Shown here one piece after another: positions 45,663-57,765 of a stretch of DNA of 64,000 nt (within the stretch, counting starts at the first letter, position 1; each line of letters starts with the position of its first letter). The translations under genes were made by a program, and so were the position numbers. The notes under the pieces are model-generated. The model did not search any database. It had not been told where the DNA came from and worked only from the letters and a program-made list of their open reading frames with translations. Source of the DNA: Paragyromitra xinjiangensis (Eukaryota > Ascomycota > Pezizomycetes > Pezizales > Discinaceae); NCBI GenBank assembly GCA_038503065.1, contig JBCAMK010000016.1, positions 248,001-312,000 of the forward strand. The letters run 5' to 3'.

Positions 45663-48111
45663 TTATTCCAACACTTCTCCGTTACTTTTGTCTCTTTCCT
45701 GATTTGGGAGTACTGTGTATACAGTCCCTGGAGTTGTCTTGCTTATAACATCTCCTCCGCCTTGGACTAAGAAGCTCTCACTGGCTCCTAGCGTGATGTT
45801 CAATGGGCTACCAATCTTGGAAAGAATTGTAGCCTTAACTAATTTTCCATCTTTCTGGTCGATCCCAACCTCAAACCCTCCGCGAGCCATTAAAACTCTG
45901 ACAAAACCGGTGGCATAGGCTGATGAGATGGCTGAGAGCAAGTGAAGGGTCCCCGCGTGGCTCTGGACGAGCGTCTCAGCGATACCAGCGGTCCCACCGT
46001 AGTTCCCTACAATTTTTAGTATCTATTTTATTTTGAATTATTTCACGAATAGATTTGATAGAGTTTGAAACTTCAAAAGTTGCTCAACGTGAAACCTTCA
46101 TCTCCCATATGAAGCGTTGCTCATCCAAGCCCTGGACCACCCCGTTGCAGAACCTCCATTATTGAGTCTCCTGTACAGAGTCACATTCGCAGCGGTTGCT
46201 AAAACTGGCGTTGTAAGTGGGGTGATTTGGCGGCCTGGGAAAAGTGCCCAAAGATGGGAAACATGACGGTGCCCTAGCTCGGTCTCCTCGTAGTCCTCTC
46301 TCCATTCTTGGGCCTGTCCGTACTTGCCGATCTGGATAGGGAGAAGCTTGCTCCTAAATGCCTTTTCTTTTTCGACGTCTTCGGTTAAGCCCAAGATCTC
46401 ACTTGCATCGATAAAGTCACTGAAGAGAGCGTTAAGAAGTTATGTGTCCATTGTGGGCCCAATGGTGATGCGTTCGGTTTGGTTGTTTGGTAACCTATAG
46501 GTATTTTCCGGCGATGTTGAAGGGCTAGTGGCGTAGCTGCCGTTCCTCTCAATCAGGAAGTCGAAAAAGAATTGCGAAGCTTCATGAATAGCTGGGAGTG
46601 CATCTCGCAGAAATTCTTTATCCCCACTTAACAGATAGTGATTATAGAAATGCGTAGAAAGCCAGGCAGCACTTATTGGCCAAAGGGTGTATCTAGTTCC
46701 TCTATCAACTGGTGCTGCGTCTCACCATAGGTTGGTGTTATGATGGCTCACAAACCCACTGCAGTTATACATATCTCGAGCCATTAGGGTGCCTCTCAGG
46801 CGGATTTTCTGGAGTAGATTAAATAGTGGTGAGATCGTGTCTGCAAGGCTTGTAATCTCTGCAGGCCAGTAGTTCATCTCCGTGTTGATGTTGGTGGTAA
46901 ACTTGCTACCCCATGCGGGAACGTAGTCTTTATTCTAAACAACTTGGAGGTTGGCAGGGAGTAATCCATTACGATATGATGAGATGAGCATAAACCGGCT
47001 GAATTGGAAATAGAGGGAAATAAGTTCAGCGTCCTTCCCACCATTTTTGAATGTGGTTAAGCGAGCGTCAGTGGGTAACTGCCTGATGGTCTCGTAGACT
47101 CTATCTTTCAGGCGTTTGTAGCCGGTAATAACTTCTTCCTTGAAGTGACTAAATCCACCACGAATAGCTTGCAGGCGTTCTGCAACCTTTATTCCTGGAG
47201 TGGCATAACGGTAATTGGTCTCCGTTGCGAACCAGAGTACGAATTCGTCGGCGCCCTTAATGACTATGGTGTTATTTCCTGCAACAATATTTCCTGAAAA
47301 TAAAGTTAAAAATCGCTATTTATGCTTATTTGGAACTATTTAGGGACTAACCTCCTTTGGTTTCGAATTTTGCTGTGGAGTTAAACAAAATACCGTCTGA
47401 ACCACCAATCAACGCTTCCGTTGTTAAAGAATTACCAATAACATTTCTCGTTAAGTTGCCCTGCGTCGCATTGCGATTGAGTTCTGCTGTCAAGCCGATA
47501 GACCCAAGAACGGATGCAGAGAACTTAAACCCTAGGACACCCGCTGGATAGCTCGCCACATTCTCTCGTATACACGACGCCATTGTAAGTATAATTGGCT
47601 TCTTGGGTGCCATCTACCGTATCCAACCATCTTTCATATCCAGCAATATTGCCGCTATGCCCAAAATCAAAAGTGATGTCACCAAGAGGCTGGTAAGCTC
47701 GCGGGCTCGTCGGGATCGCCGCTATCCCATTTAATGCAGCTGTCCCGGCCGCGATAATTTCCCTAACGTCAAGGAGTGCACGAACTTTGGGGAGTGTGGC
47801 AAGAGCCGCCGGGTTCATACGTTCCATAGGTCCGCCACTCCAGATAGATCTTCGTTCAGTTGGATGAGCTCCTTGGAGGCAGTTCCGAATACCATGCCAC
47901 CGAGACGGCCATTTCCAAGAGGAAGAGCATGGCTCCACTATGAAGAATCAATGGTTAGTGATTTGGTGTTGAGTCATGGGGTTTAAAGCGACTTACGTCG
48001 CCGGCTGAACTACATGTATTATACCAAAGCCGGGTAGGAATCTTCCAGGAGCTAGCACAGAAAACTGACTCGGGGAATATAGGAATTGCAAAAGCTAGAT
48101 ACCGAATCATG
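45663..48111 (-). pseudogene. GH95 alpha-L-fucosidase pseudogene
   Basis: The relic can be followed from an ATG at 48111 (hydrophobic leader MIRYLAFAIPIF) to a stop at 45663. Family blocks appear in order: [125 protein letters not shown] and ARGGFEVG. At least two introns keep good signals (47996-47938 and about 47350-47295). Defects are frameshifts near 47847 and 47563, in-frame stops at 46935-46937 (Trp codon), 46722-46724 (Arg codon) and 46440-46442 (Gln codon), and loss of sequence between about 46020 and 46100, before GNYGG, where the family carries its catalytic Asp segment. Members are secreted enzymes removing fucose from glycans. This copy cannot make one. Confidence 0.85.
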
Positions 48112-49803
48112 ATGGCCAAAGATAATATACTAGAGGCGAGGATGTTGTTCCTGAGCAGTGTAAGATTGATGAAGGGAGGAATATGGTTGTATATAAAGTT
48201 TTTGGGTTAACTAGTGGGAGTCCCTGGGGAGCTGGAAAGCGCTCGTTATCCCCCATGAAACAAGTTCTTTCTAGACTTTGAGCACTGGCTAAAGATTTAC
48301 TTGGTATTCGTCTCTATGCCTTTTCCCAGGCACCGAAACTTCAGTCGGGTGCATGCCGTAAGTACTAATCAAGTGGAGAGAGATAGGGGCTAGACTCCCG
48401 AAAACATGACCGTTCGATACTTGACTATGGAGGGTGTTCTGTTTGGGTTAGCAGTTGAATAACTCTTGGCAGGTCACCTAGATTTCTTGGTGTTATTGTG
48501 GGGTCAAAAACTCGGCTAACGTAGCATGCAATAATGACATGCGTATATATTTAGAGTAAGCGAACCTTAAGCTTAAATGCCGCCACAGGATTACTCTTGT
48601 GCAGTTGGGTACCAACTGCATAGATCCAAAAACGTGAATTTACACCAATAATCAACCAAGGTGCGTAATATTGTATTTGGAAGGATTGCCAAAATGCTTG
48701 ACTAGGTGATATAAGACCCTTCTGTTCAAAAAATGACGTTATATTCGGTACATCTGTTATCTGGTTAATATGTTTTTCGTATGTTTTCTCGGTCTTATGT
48801 GAAGCGAGATTCTGCGATTTGCGTCGGCGTTTGCTCTGGCCGAGATTCGCGTAACTTGAGGGGAGCTCAAGAGCAGAGTAGTTTATTCAGGGGACTGCTC
48901 AAACAACTAGAACAGGGACTCTTAGATGTATCTAGTCTGTGGGGGCGACTGTTGGGGAAATATTCATTCGATCGCGAACTGTCTACGTTTTCTTAAGTTC
49001 GGAGGTCTTGTTATATGGCGTGTGTAAGCAGTGGCGGAATACTAAAGTGCTGGAGAGCTGATTTACGAATTTAGGGTTTCTATGCTTGGTCATGAATGCT
49101 CACTCGTTACTCACCGTTATCAAAAGTTATAAATCGTGGTACAAATCTTGCAGTATTTTCCCGAAGCTCGCAGCTACGGTTAGTGTCACTAAATTTTACA
49201 GAACTTTGCCTTCGGGTGCTGGGCAAATTATAATTACTGGAGCTTACCGTTTAATGTCATAGGCTAGTCCCAACCAAGTTTCTGGGAATAGGGATATTTA
49301 AACTTGAGGAATGTTTTCTCGTGATTGATTGTCTGACACTGCCTCGATTAGTCGAGGCGTTTTTCCGAGTCTGCTGCAACGAATATGCCCCTACTCGCAA
49401 CGTTTCTCGGAGTTTCTCCGCACAGCAACTACTGGGGGCGAGCAGGGGTGTTTTTTAGTCAAGGGATCGAATATTCACTGATAGTGAAGCTCGGTTTCCT
49501 CCGCAAGAGCACCCCTGGTTGCCATTCGCCGTACGCATACACTTGTTAGTTACTATAACTGACAGGTCCTAGGGAATGCCCAGTAAGCCCGCATCGGCTC
49601 ATTTGCAATTGAACTTGTCGATTCTCAGCATGAGGTTGTCCCCTAAAATAGGCATTTTTTCCGTCCTGGGTCCTCATTGCCAAATGGTAGTCTAGAGCAG
49701 AGAAAGCTCTTGAGGTTTTGTTGCGAAGGTTGCTTCCTATTGAGTCACTACTTCGGTATTGGTGCTTGGTCCCACCTGATCCTCGTCATGCAAAAACAAT
49801 TGA
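48112..49803. other. intergenic, no gene seen
   Basis: About 1.7 kb without a supported gene. It would hold the former promoter of the GH95 relic. Confidence 0.5.
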
Positions 49804-49894
49804 CGACAACGACAAGATTCGAACTTGCGCGCCCGAAGGCATCCGCTTTACTTATAATAGCAGGCGAACGTGTTAACCACTCCACCACGTTGTC
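49804..49894 (-). tRNA. tRNA-Ser (anticodon GCT) with 10-nt intron
   Basis: The acceptor arm GACAACG pairs perfectly with CGTTGTC. The anticodon stem TTCGC pairs with GCGGA, the loop begins CTGCTA (GCT at 34-36), and a 10-nt intron follows base 37. A long variable arm (TGCCTTCGGGCGC) and T arm GCAAG-TTCGAAT-CTTGT fit a class II tRNA-Ser that reads AGC/AGT. Confidence 0.88.
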
Positions 49895-50110
49895 ATGTTA
49901 TTACTGCGCTCGTGAGGAGGTTATGACTCACTTATCGTGAGACATTAGTACTTCACTTTCTTGGACTAGCGTCAAGGATGGGGGAATCAAAAAAAGGCAA
50001 AGACGTTTAACAAAAACACTCAAGCTCACGGGCATAATAACCGTGTGTCTGAAACCGGCTTCAAAGCTATTATTATAACCTTGTTAGATAGGCCCCCGAG
50101 GAACAAAAGA

Positions 50111-50184
50111 TGATTTCGCCCGGGCTCGAACCGGGGACCACCAGTGTGTTAGACTGGTGTGATAACCAACTACACCACGAAACC
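50111..50184 (-). tRNA. tRNA-Val (anticodon AAC)
   Basis: The acceptor arm GGTTTCG pairs with CGAAATC (G-U tolerated), discriminator A. The anticodon arm is CCAGT-CTAACAC-ACTGG with AAC at 34-36. The T arm CCCGG-TTCGAGC-CCGGG is perfect. There is no intron. Confidence 0.94.
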
Positions 50185-52564
50185 AGCTGTCAGGATAATC
50201 CGCTTTTGATTTTTGTCGGGCTTGTCTGGTTTGCTGAGATAGATTGGGAGTTTTGAAAAGAAGGATGAAAGTAGTAACTTATATAGAGGGTTGGATATCC
50301 TACTGGCTAGTGTTTTCTACAGAGGTTTGACAAAACCCTAGACTAGAAATAGATTACATGTAGTTACAAGTGGTGTGGGTGGATAAGATGTTACACGTGC
50401 TGTTGGTTATGAAGTGACGTTGATGGAGCCGTGTACGTAATGCGATCAATTCTTAGAAATTTGTTTACTAGTAGGCGGCCAAAATCGGAATAGCCCCTGG
50501 TTCGTAGAAGTAGGGAAATACAAAATCTCGTAAAGGGCTAGAACTTGCTGAATGGTTGCGTGCCGAGTGACAGAAAATGGTACAGCTTTTCACTACCAGT
50601 ATGCAACACACTCGTCACTACTATATATATTGAAATCTTTACTAATTCGATTACACGCTCTAGGAGGACTATTTTCCATTCAATTTCTTCCCTTCAAATA
50701 TCTTATATTTTCGTCTTGTTTGTTCCACGGGATTAGGGTTGTGGGGCCTTGGCACTGTGTGTTGAAATACCGTCCCACACCAACTTCTACAAACAACCCG
50801 ACACCCCATCTCCTTATCATCTCGATTCATCAACAAGATTCATCATTAAATTGAACCCTCCTTCTCTAATGATAACACGCAGCTGATTACAGCATATTCG
50901 GAACACCTCAACACATAAGTGCCCGCACTCAAAATCCAGTATCTCAAAAGGCACATTACCTTGACGCCCCATCTACAGATTGTGTTTTAAACCCGTCCTA
51001 AAATTCTCTGCAATTCAAGGAAGGGTCTTGGCTCAAGAGCCAACCTTACTATTCTCAGATCGGGTTGTTATGAAAGGGATTCGAGAATTTCTGCCGGCAC
51101 ATGGACGATGGAGGATCAGTAGTTTGACACATTTGAGAGTGGCTTAGCGATGCTGAAAGTCCGAGAAGAGGAAAAAATATTACCGAGGAACTGTTTCATT
51201 CATCCTATCTTTCTCTAGCGGTTTATAGCTTAGAGGGCTGTGATGGCGCGGCATCACATATTACTCCTGATGATTGAGTGGATGCTCGATTGACGAGGCA
51301 GAGGAGTTGGCCTTATTAACGTTTTGAGCTCCTCTAGCGAGATTGATGTGTTATGAGGAGGGATGGTTCTAGGAATGCAAGGTGATCAACTCCAAGATAT
51401 CCAAGGAGTGGATAATGCCCTCTGCTATCTAAGCATAGCCTAAAGAAATGATCGAAGCTAGATGGCGAATCAAGAATTCTAGGGTCCTTGCTTCATCTTG
51501 AAACCTCGGACTAGGTCTTGGGGGTAAAGGCATGTTCTTATGTGAGGTGCGGCTACACCCTTTCGTCCCTAGACTACTTTAGCTTATCGTCGATTCAGGA
51601 AGGAAGGAAGTCCAAGATAATTACTCTGTTAACCCTAGCGATAATCGATGATATCAAACCTTCCGCCCTATTAAATTACATGTTGATTTTGCTTGAGTGC
51701 AGGTCAAATAGACCTGGAATTACCTAGAGTGGGGAAGAAGTAGTGTTCATAAGCATGGAGTTCTTGTGGAGACGAAGCGAGGGACGACGAAGTTATTAAG
51801 TTCTCTAGGCTGTGTGTTAGTAGTCTTGTAACTAGTTCCTAATTTAATCTCAATTCTTTTGAACTCTAGATGGTCACAATCTAACGTCGATATTCGCTTA
51901 CTTTGAAGTAGTTTTAGTGTTAGGTTTTGATTTGATTGATTCAATTGCTTCTGAGGAACTCACAATCCGGCAGACGCTGAGCTAGGGCCGATGGTTTTTG
52001 TCTTAGGAGTGTGGGATAGAGGTTTCGGGAATACGATAGGAGAAAGTAGCGATGTAGCCGTACTCCATTCCGGTGAGATAGGTACAGTTTTAGGTTTTCG
52101 GAGTTAAGGTTTGAAGACGGTTTCGGTGGTGGATGGAGGACCGAGTGATCTGCCGCGTTAAAGACATAATTGGCTTTACGGTATCGATTACTACTACCCT
52201 TAAGGTTAAGCAAGCCTGTAGATAAGGATCTCCGTGGCTGTCTAGACAAATCTTCTCCAGCTTGGTGGTGATGGTGTTGCGGCTGAGAAGATAGGGTCGG
52301 GGATTAGTGGCTGGCTGAAGAAGACAGGGGTCCAACCGTGTCGTCATCCGATAAGTAGCGTTACCCGACCCTCCCTCACATGTGATATTTCCAACGCGAC
52401 TTCAAAAGCGTGAACCTCCTCGGAGATCTCGAATTCCACCCGCCAACCATCAGTCAGTACTGCCAGCACCCTATATCATCATCATTTGCTTATCTTCCCC
52501 TCTCTGCCCAGAGTACCCTCGAAAGACGCCTGCGATTGAGTCGCAGTTCGACCTAGAGCTAACA
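50185..52564. other. intergenic, promoter side of DGAT2 gene
   Basis: About 2.4 kb without a supported gene; the last few hundred bases should contain the DGAT2 promoter and leader. The DGAT2 frame is open upstream to 52382 with an earlier ATG there, but that extension looks non-coding. Confidence 0.45.
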
Positions 52565-54178
52565 ATGACATCATCCCTTCCCTCGTCTGGTAGTGAGGAT
52601 GGCGGGGACTCGTATGGCAGGATCAGTCTGAGCGATGTCACCGGCGAATCATTCACCCGAACTACAGTGCTGGATACGGATGATCAGTTTCTGGCGGAAG
52701 TGGTTGAGCCATCACCGAAGCGCTCGCTGCCGCTGATTGACGAGAAGCTCTATTCGAACGATTTTGCGAGCCCGCTGCTAGATAGACGGAGAAGGAGCGG
52801 GAATGGTGTGGTGAAAGATGGTGACAGTGGAGATGTGCATGCTGTGAAGACTGGGGAGACTTCGACATCGGATAAAGAGGGAGTGGTGGAAAGGCGGAAG
52901 CCGAAGGGGAGGAAGAGACCGCAGTTAATATTGGGAGACAAGCCTAAGCGTCGCAGGTATATCTCCAACTTATAGTTAAGTGAATAGAAAGTTGACATGC
53001 AACTAGAATCCGTGTCGCGCCGCTTAAGATCCCGCTGAAACGCCGTCTTCAAACCGCCGCTGTCCTCCTACACGAATTCACCATTCCGCTGTACATATCA
53101 CTATTCTGGTTCCTCCTTGCAATCCCACTCACATGGCCCATCCTCCTCCCATACCTCCTCTACTGCCTCTTCTCCAACGCCCACGTAAACGGAACCTCCC
53201 CACGTCGCCGCTCCCACTTCCTCCGCAGCCTTCCATTATGGCGTCTCTATACTGGATACTTCCCGCTCCGCCTCCATAAGAGCACAGAACTCGACCCCAA
53301 CAGAAACTACATTCTCACCTACCACCCCCACGGGATCATCTCCCACGGCGCATTCGGCCACTTCTGCACCGAAGGCACCACCGGATTCGAAACCATGTTC
53401 CCCGGAATCACAAACACCCTCCTAACCCTCGACAGCAACTTCCGCGTTCCATTCTACCGCGACTACCTCCTCTCCATGGGTCTCGCATCCGTCTCCCGTC
53501 GTTCCTGCGAAGCCCTACTCCGCGGCGAAGGCATCCGCCAACCACAAACCTACTCCCTCTGGCGACCATGGACCTGGTGGCGCATTCTCCTCATTTTCCT
53601 CCACCCCACCCCAACAACCCTAGTCCCTCCCGGCGGGCGCGCAATCACCATAGTCCTCGGCGGCGCTATCGAGTCGTTAGAAGCAGTACCAGGTCGAATG
53701 GCACTCATTGTGAAGCGACGTAGGGGAGTACTAAAGATTGCGATCCGTGAGAACGCTGGTCTGGTTCCCGTTATGAGCTTTGGTGAGAATGAGCTGTATG
53801 AGCAGATGATACCTGAAGAACGGAGCTGGGTTGCAAAGTGTCAGATGGCGGTGAAAAGGGTGGCGGGGTTTACGGTACCGCTGTTTCATGCGAGGGGTGT
53901 GTTTAATTATGATGTTGGGTTGATGCCGTATCGGAAGGAGGTTAATACTGTCGGTGGGTTTTCTCCCCTTGTTTTTTTTCGGACGGGGTGGGGCTAATTG
54001 TGTAGTTGGTCGACCGGTATTTCCGAAGGTGCAGATGCAGGAGCCAAGGGATGACGATGTGGATGAGTTGCAGGGGAGGTATATGGATGAGTTGAGAAGG
54101 TTGTGGGATACGTATAAGGATGTGTATGCGCTGGACCGAGCGCCGGGGCCGGAGGGGGAGTTGCGGTTTGTTGGGTAG
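52565..54178 (+). CDS. DGA1: diacylglycerol O-acyltransferase, DGAT2 family
   Basis: Three exons (52565-52956, 53007-53953, 54006-54178) give 503 residues. The introns are 50 nt (donor GTATAT, acceptor AACTAG) and 52 nt (donor GTGGGT, branch GCTAAT, acceptor TGTAG), both in phase. The first about 130 residues are hydrophilic, Ser/Asp-rich then basic, and likely disordered. A hydrophobic hairpin follows (IPLYISLFWFLLAIPLTWPI). The catalytic HPHG lies in YHPHGIISHGAFGHF at about 237-240. Later family blocks are PGGRAITIVLGGAIESLEA, RRRGVLKIAIRENAGLVPV and MSFGENELYEQ. DGAT2 enzymes transfer acyl-CoA to diacylglycerol in the ER and at lipid droplets to make triacylglycerol. I took the second in-frame ATG as start because the segment before it is unlike the family; use of 52382 would add 61 residues. 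Confidence 0.92.
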
Positions 54179-55179
54179 GAGGGGATTTTTCTTTTGGGTG
54201 GGTTGGTTTTGGTATTGGATGGGTTGGGATATGGTTGGGTTTTATGGACTGGTTGGGTTGGAATGGTGTATTTGTGGTTTATGATAGATATGGTTTATGG
54301 ATGACGAGTTTTATTACTGATGATATCTGGTTTGGGAACAAGGCTACTGGGTGTGGGTTAGGTGATTGTTGGTGTTTCTCTGGGTGGGGTGGTTCGTTGG
54401 TGGAGTGCGTGGATTCACTTCCGTCTTTTATGTCTTTTTTCATGGGGTTATCTGTGGTATAGGTTGGTTTAGGTTTAGGTTTGAATTTGATTTCTTTCTG
54501 TTTCTTCTCGTAGAAAGTTGTTAGAATTGTTGCCAGTTTCTAGTTGCTAATGGGTCGAAGTGTACTCACCTGTACCTGCTTCTACACCACCCGCATCCGT
54601 TGATTTGGAATAGCGCATCGAGAGGCGCCCCACGGGAATTCACCATTGGCTAGTGTGTACTGGGAGGAGATACCTATCAATACATCCCAAATGGATGGCT
54701 TTCGATTTATCCTTCAAGTTGGTGAAGCTGCCAACGGGTTTGGTGGCTGAGTGTAAGGTCGCATTTCAGCACACGAAACACCATATCTGGCTGGAACCCT
54801 TCTCAATACAGTAAGATCATATATTTTCTACCTGATCGAGGTTGACATATTTGGCAGCTTCTTACCACCAGCGTAAGGGATAGAAGTGAACTAGAGTTCT
54901 CCTGATCTTTTAGTGGATAGATTTGTCACATATCGCTCGATTTTATATTCGATATCGCTAGGATTGATTCGGATGTGTAGTTAATTGGGGGTCCAGAATT
55001 AGAATATCATGAACCTACAAGAAATATTTGCTTTTTCCTTCGCGCGATAGCTGTGTGCTTTAGGTGACCATTTATTCTGACTTTACTCATTCATCATCGC
55101 AGATGTGCACAAATTTTATGGGAACATAAGAGAACACCAAGGTATCACAAACTACCTATCTACCCGCACCCCAAAGCGT
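54179..55179. other. intergenic, convergent gene ends
   Basis: About 1 kb between the 3' ends of the DGAT2 and AAA ATPase genes. The first 300 bp are G/T-rich on the plus strand. No gene is seen. Confidence 0.5.
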
Positions 55180-57765
55180 TCAATCCTCAGCACCATTACC
55201 CATAAGACCTCCAAAGTCCTTCTCAAACTGTTCCTGAATATCTAAGACCATCTTTAGGTGTTTGAGTTGCACACCCTTACCCTCCGCCTCCGCCAAGCTT
55301 CTCGCCGTCCTAACGCAATTCTTAATCTGCCTGCCATTAAGTTCTCTACCCGCAACTGTCTCCAACAGCATCTTTCCATCTTTGTTTTCGTCGAACTTCA
55401 TAAAGTTCTTCCACACTTTCGTCCGTGCATCCTGATCCAATTTATTGTATTTCAGAGCGACGTGTATCCGGCTTTGGAAAGCCTCGTCGAAGGAGGTGAC
55501 ACGGTTGGAAGTGAGGAAGAGGATACCTTGGTAGTATTCAAGCAAGCGGAGGAAGATGCTAACAAGAGAGTTACGTTTTAGGTCGTGTAATGAGCGTTTC
55601 TCTAAGAATACGTCCGCCTCATCGAGCAGGAGTACAGCTTTCCATACAGTAGCGACGTCTAGAATTCGCGAGAGATTCTCCTCAAGCTCAGTTGGATTTG
55701 TCCCCAGCTCACCGGAGGACACGGCGTATAGTGGACGACGGGTGTGTTCGGCAACAGACTCGGCGGTAAGGGTCTTGCCTACGCCAGGAGGGCCATGAAG
55801 AATTGAGATGAGGCCTTTACCTTTGCCTTTGATGATGTCGTCGAACCCGTCAACATCTCTGACGTGTGATTCGACGAGAGCTTTTACAAGCGACTTTTGT
55901 GAAGCGGGGAGGACAAGTTGATCGAATGCGTCAGAATTCCATTGGATCGGTGTTAAGTTGTCGATGTAGAAGTCAACCCATTTCTTCTCGCCGAGGGCAA
56001 AACCAGATACCAAGAAGTGTGCAAGGAGACATTGCTCATCAGTGAGAGGATTTTGGTCCTCATTGAGAATACACTTTTCTCGTGCGCCTGAATCACTCGA
56101 ATAGTCTGAGTCATAGTAGTCGTATTCTCCCCCTCTTCGGGGCTCCTTTTCATCCCCAGATAGGGCTGAAAGGCTAATTGAGCGTTCAGGGTTGATACGG
56201 TCGTATGTTGCAGCGTCTACCATCACCCTGCCATTGATCTATTATTCTGTGAGTAATTGTTGTGAACTGTAGATTGGTATACGTACGTTATATTGGACTC
56301 TTCGGCATCTAACAACCTCTCCCAGACCAATACCTTTGTATTCCATATAATGTGTGCCCTTGTATCCTTTAAATCTTCTACCTCTTTCGATCAAGCTCTG
56401 TCTAACAGCAGCCTCTCTGGGATGAAAGCTAAGTGGGAAGGCGTTGAGTGCACTGATCTTCGTGGAGCCTTGGAATGGATAGATGGGGATTGTAGCTTCC
56501 GCCAAGCCAAAAGATTTGCCGTCGTAGTCAACATACTCTAGGGAGAGCTGGAAAGCCGCCTCACGGCCACCAACATATTCTGAACGGGTGAGTTTTAAGG
56601 CACGCTGCTCGTTATTGGTCTTGGCAAAGACAATCACTCCTGGCTTGAAGATAGTCCAAAGTCTGTTGGTAAAGGTGGTTAGCAAAGTACAAAGTACTTA
56701 GTCACCTCTAGCTTTAAGTAGGGATAACTTACAGCTCGTAGGTTATTAAGCCGTGCGGAAGCAGGTTCTTAATATCCCTGATGGTTTCTTGAAATTCGTC
56801 ATCAAGGAATTTGGTCAAGAACTCAAGATGCTCAATCGTCTCTTCCTCATCTTTCTGCTTCTTTTTCTCGTCGATTTCTTTATCCTCTGGCCCTTCCTTC
56901 TTTTTCTTTTTCTCGTCTTTGGCCTCTTCCTTAGATTCTCCATCTGCCTCTTCAGACTTCTCTTCTTTTGCGGAATCTTCTTCATCCTTCTTCTTTTTGT
57001 CTTTTTTCTTATCGTGCTTTTTTTCTTTCTTCCCCTTATCCTTCTTAGATTCTTTCTTCGAACTCTTCGCCTTCTTCAAAACCTCAAGCTCCGCCGCCAG
57101 TTCATCTAGATAGTGGTACAAACACCTCAATGGGAACTCCAATTTGATCTTGTGAGTCCTAAATGAGATACCCGGGTACTCGCCAATGATGTTCTTCAGA
57201 ACTTCTTTGAGGTGTTTGCTCTTGACCTCGAGTGTTCGATGAGTGAATTTATTCTCGTAGTTGAAGTGCCTCAATTCGCAGAGAACGTAGTCCGCCCATT
57301 TGTCCTCTTTCGTTTTCTCTGGGGGCTCGACGCCTGGTTCGTGAATATGTGTGTAACCTTGCTCATCGTAGCGCTCCTCCAGATGTTTAACAGTGACTTT
57401 CATCACCGCCTCAGCATCTAGTTATGGGTAGTTAGCGGGCTGTTACTGGTTCAATTATTTTACTGGCTGTAGGAAGGCGCAAGTATACTTTCAGCTTTCT
57501 CGGATTTCTCCTTTTTCCCCTTCTTTTTGTGGGATTTGCGTTGTTTGCTCTTCTCTTTCACAGTCTCTTCCCCTGTAGAGGGTTTGGCAGCTACAAGCTT
57601 CTTGCTACTCCCCGGTTGAGTGTACTCCATAGCCTTCCCGATCGCTGAGGGGGGTCCGCTTTCGGTAGCGGCGAAAGAAGCCGTTCTACTAGGACCTTCG
57701 ACGGTTTCTTCAGCCAACTTAACGGCAGAATTCGTCCTCTCGAGGGCGGGGATTGGTTCAGACAT
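55180..57765 (-). CDS. fungal AAA+ ATPase with Lys/Glu-rich insert
   Basis: Four exons give 798 residues: 57765-57489, 57417-56733, 56662-56287 and 56238-55180. The introns are 71 nt (donor GTATAC, branch GCTAAC, acceptor AACTAG), 70 nt (GTAAGT...CAACAG) and 48 nt (GTACGT...AATAG), all in phase. The N-terminus is Lys/Ser-rich. A helical domain follows (VKHLEERYDEQGYTHIHEP to LYHYLDELAAELE), then a Lys/Glu/Asp run of about 90 residues, then a domain with GVIVFAKTNNEQRALKLTR and GRVMVDAATYDRINPE. The latter is typical of large uncharacterised fungal ATPases (DUF7025-type N-domain). The C-terminal AAA core has Walker A GPPGVGKT (about 595-602), Walker B LLLDEADVFLE (about 648-658), sensor 1 LTSNR and DEAFQSRIHVALKY with the arginine-finger region. 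It is probably a hexameric remodelling ATPase; the substrate and site are unknown. Confidence 0.85.

Noticed and set aside
54235..54462. Forward frame of 75 codons after DGAT2
   Set aside because: Gly/Trp/Phe-rich reading of G/T-rich 3' flank, no family resemblance.
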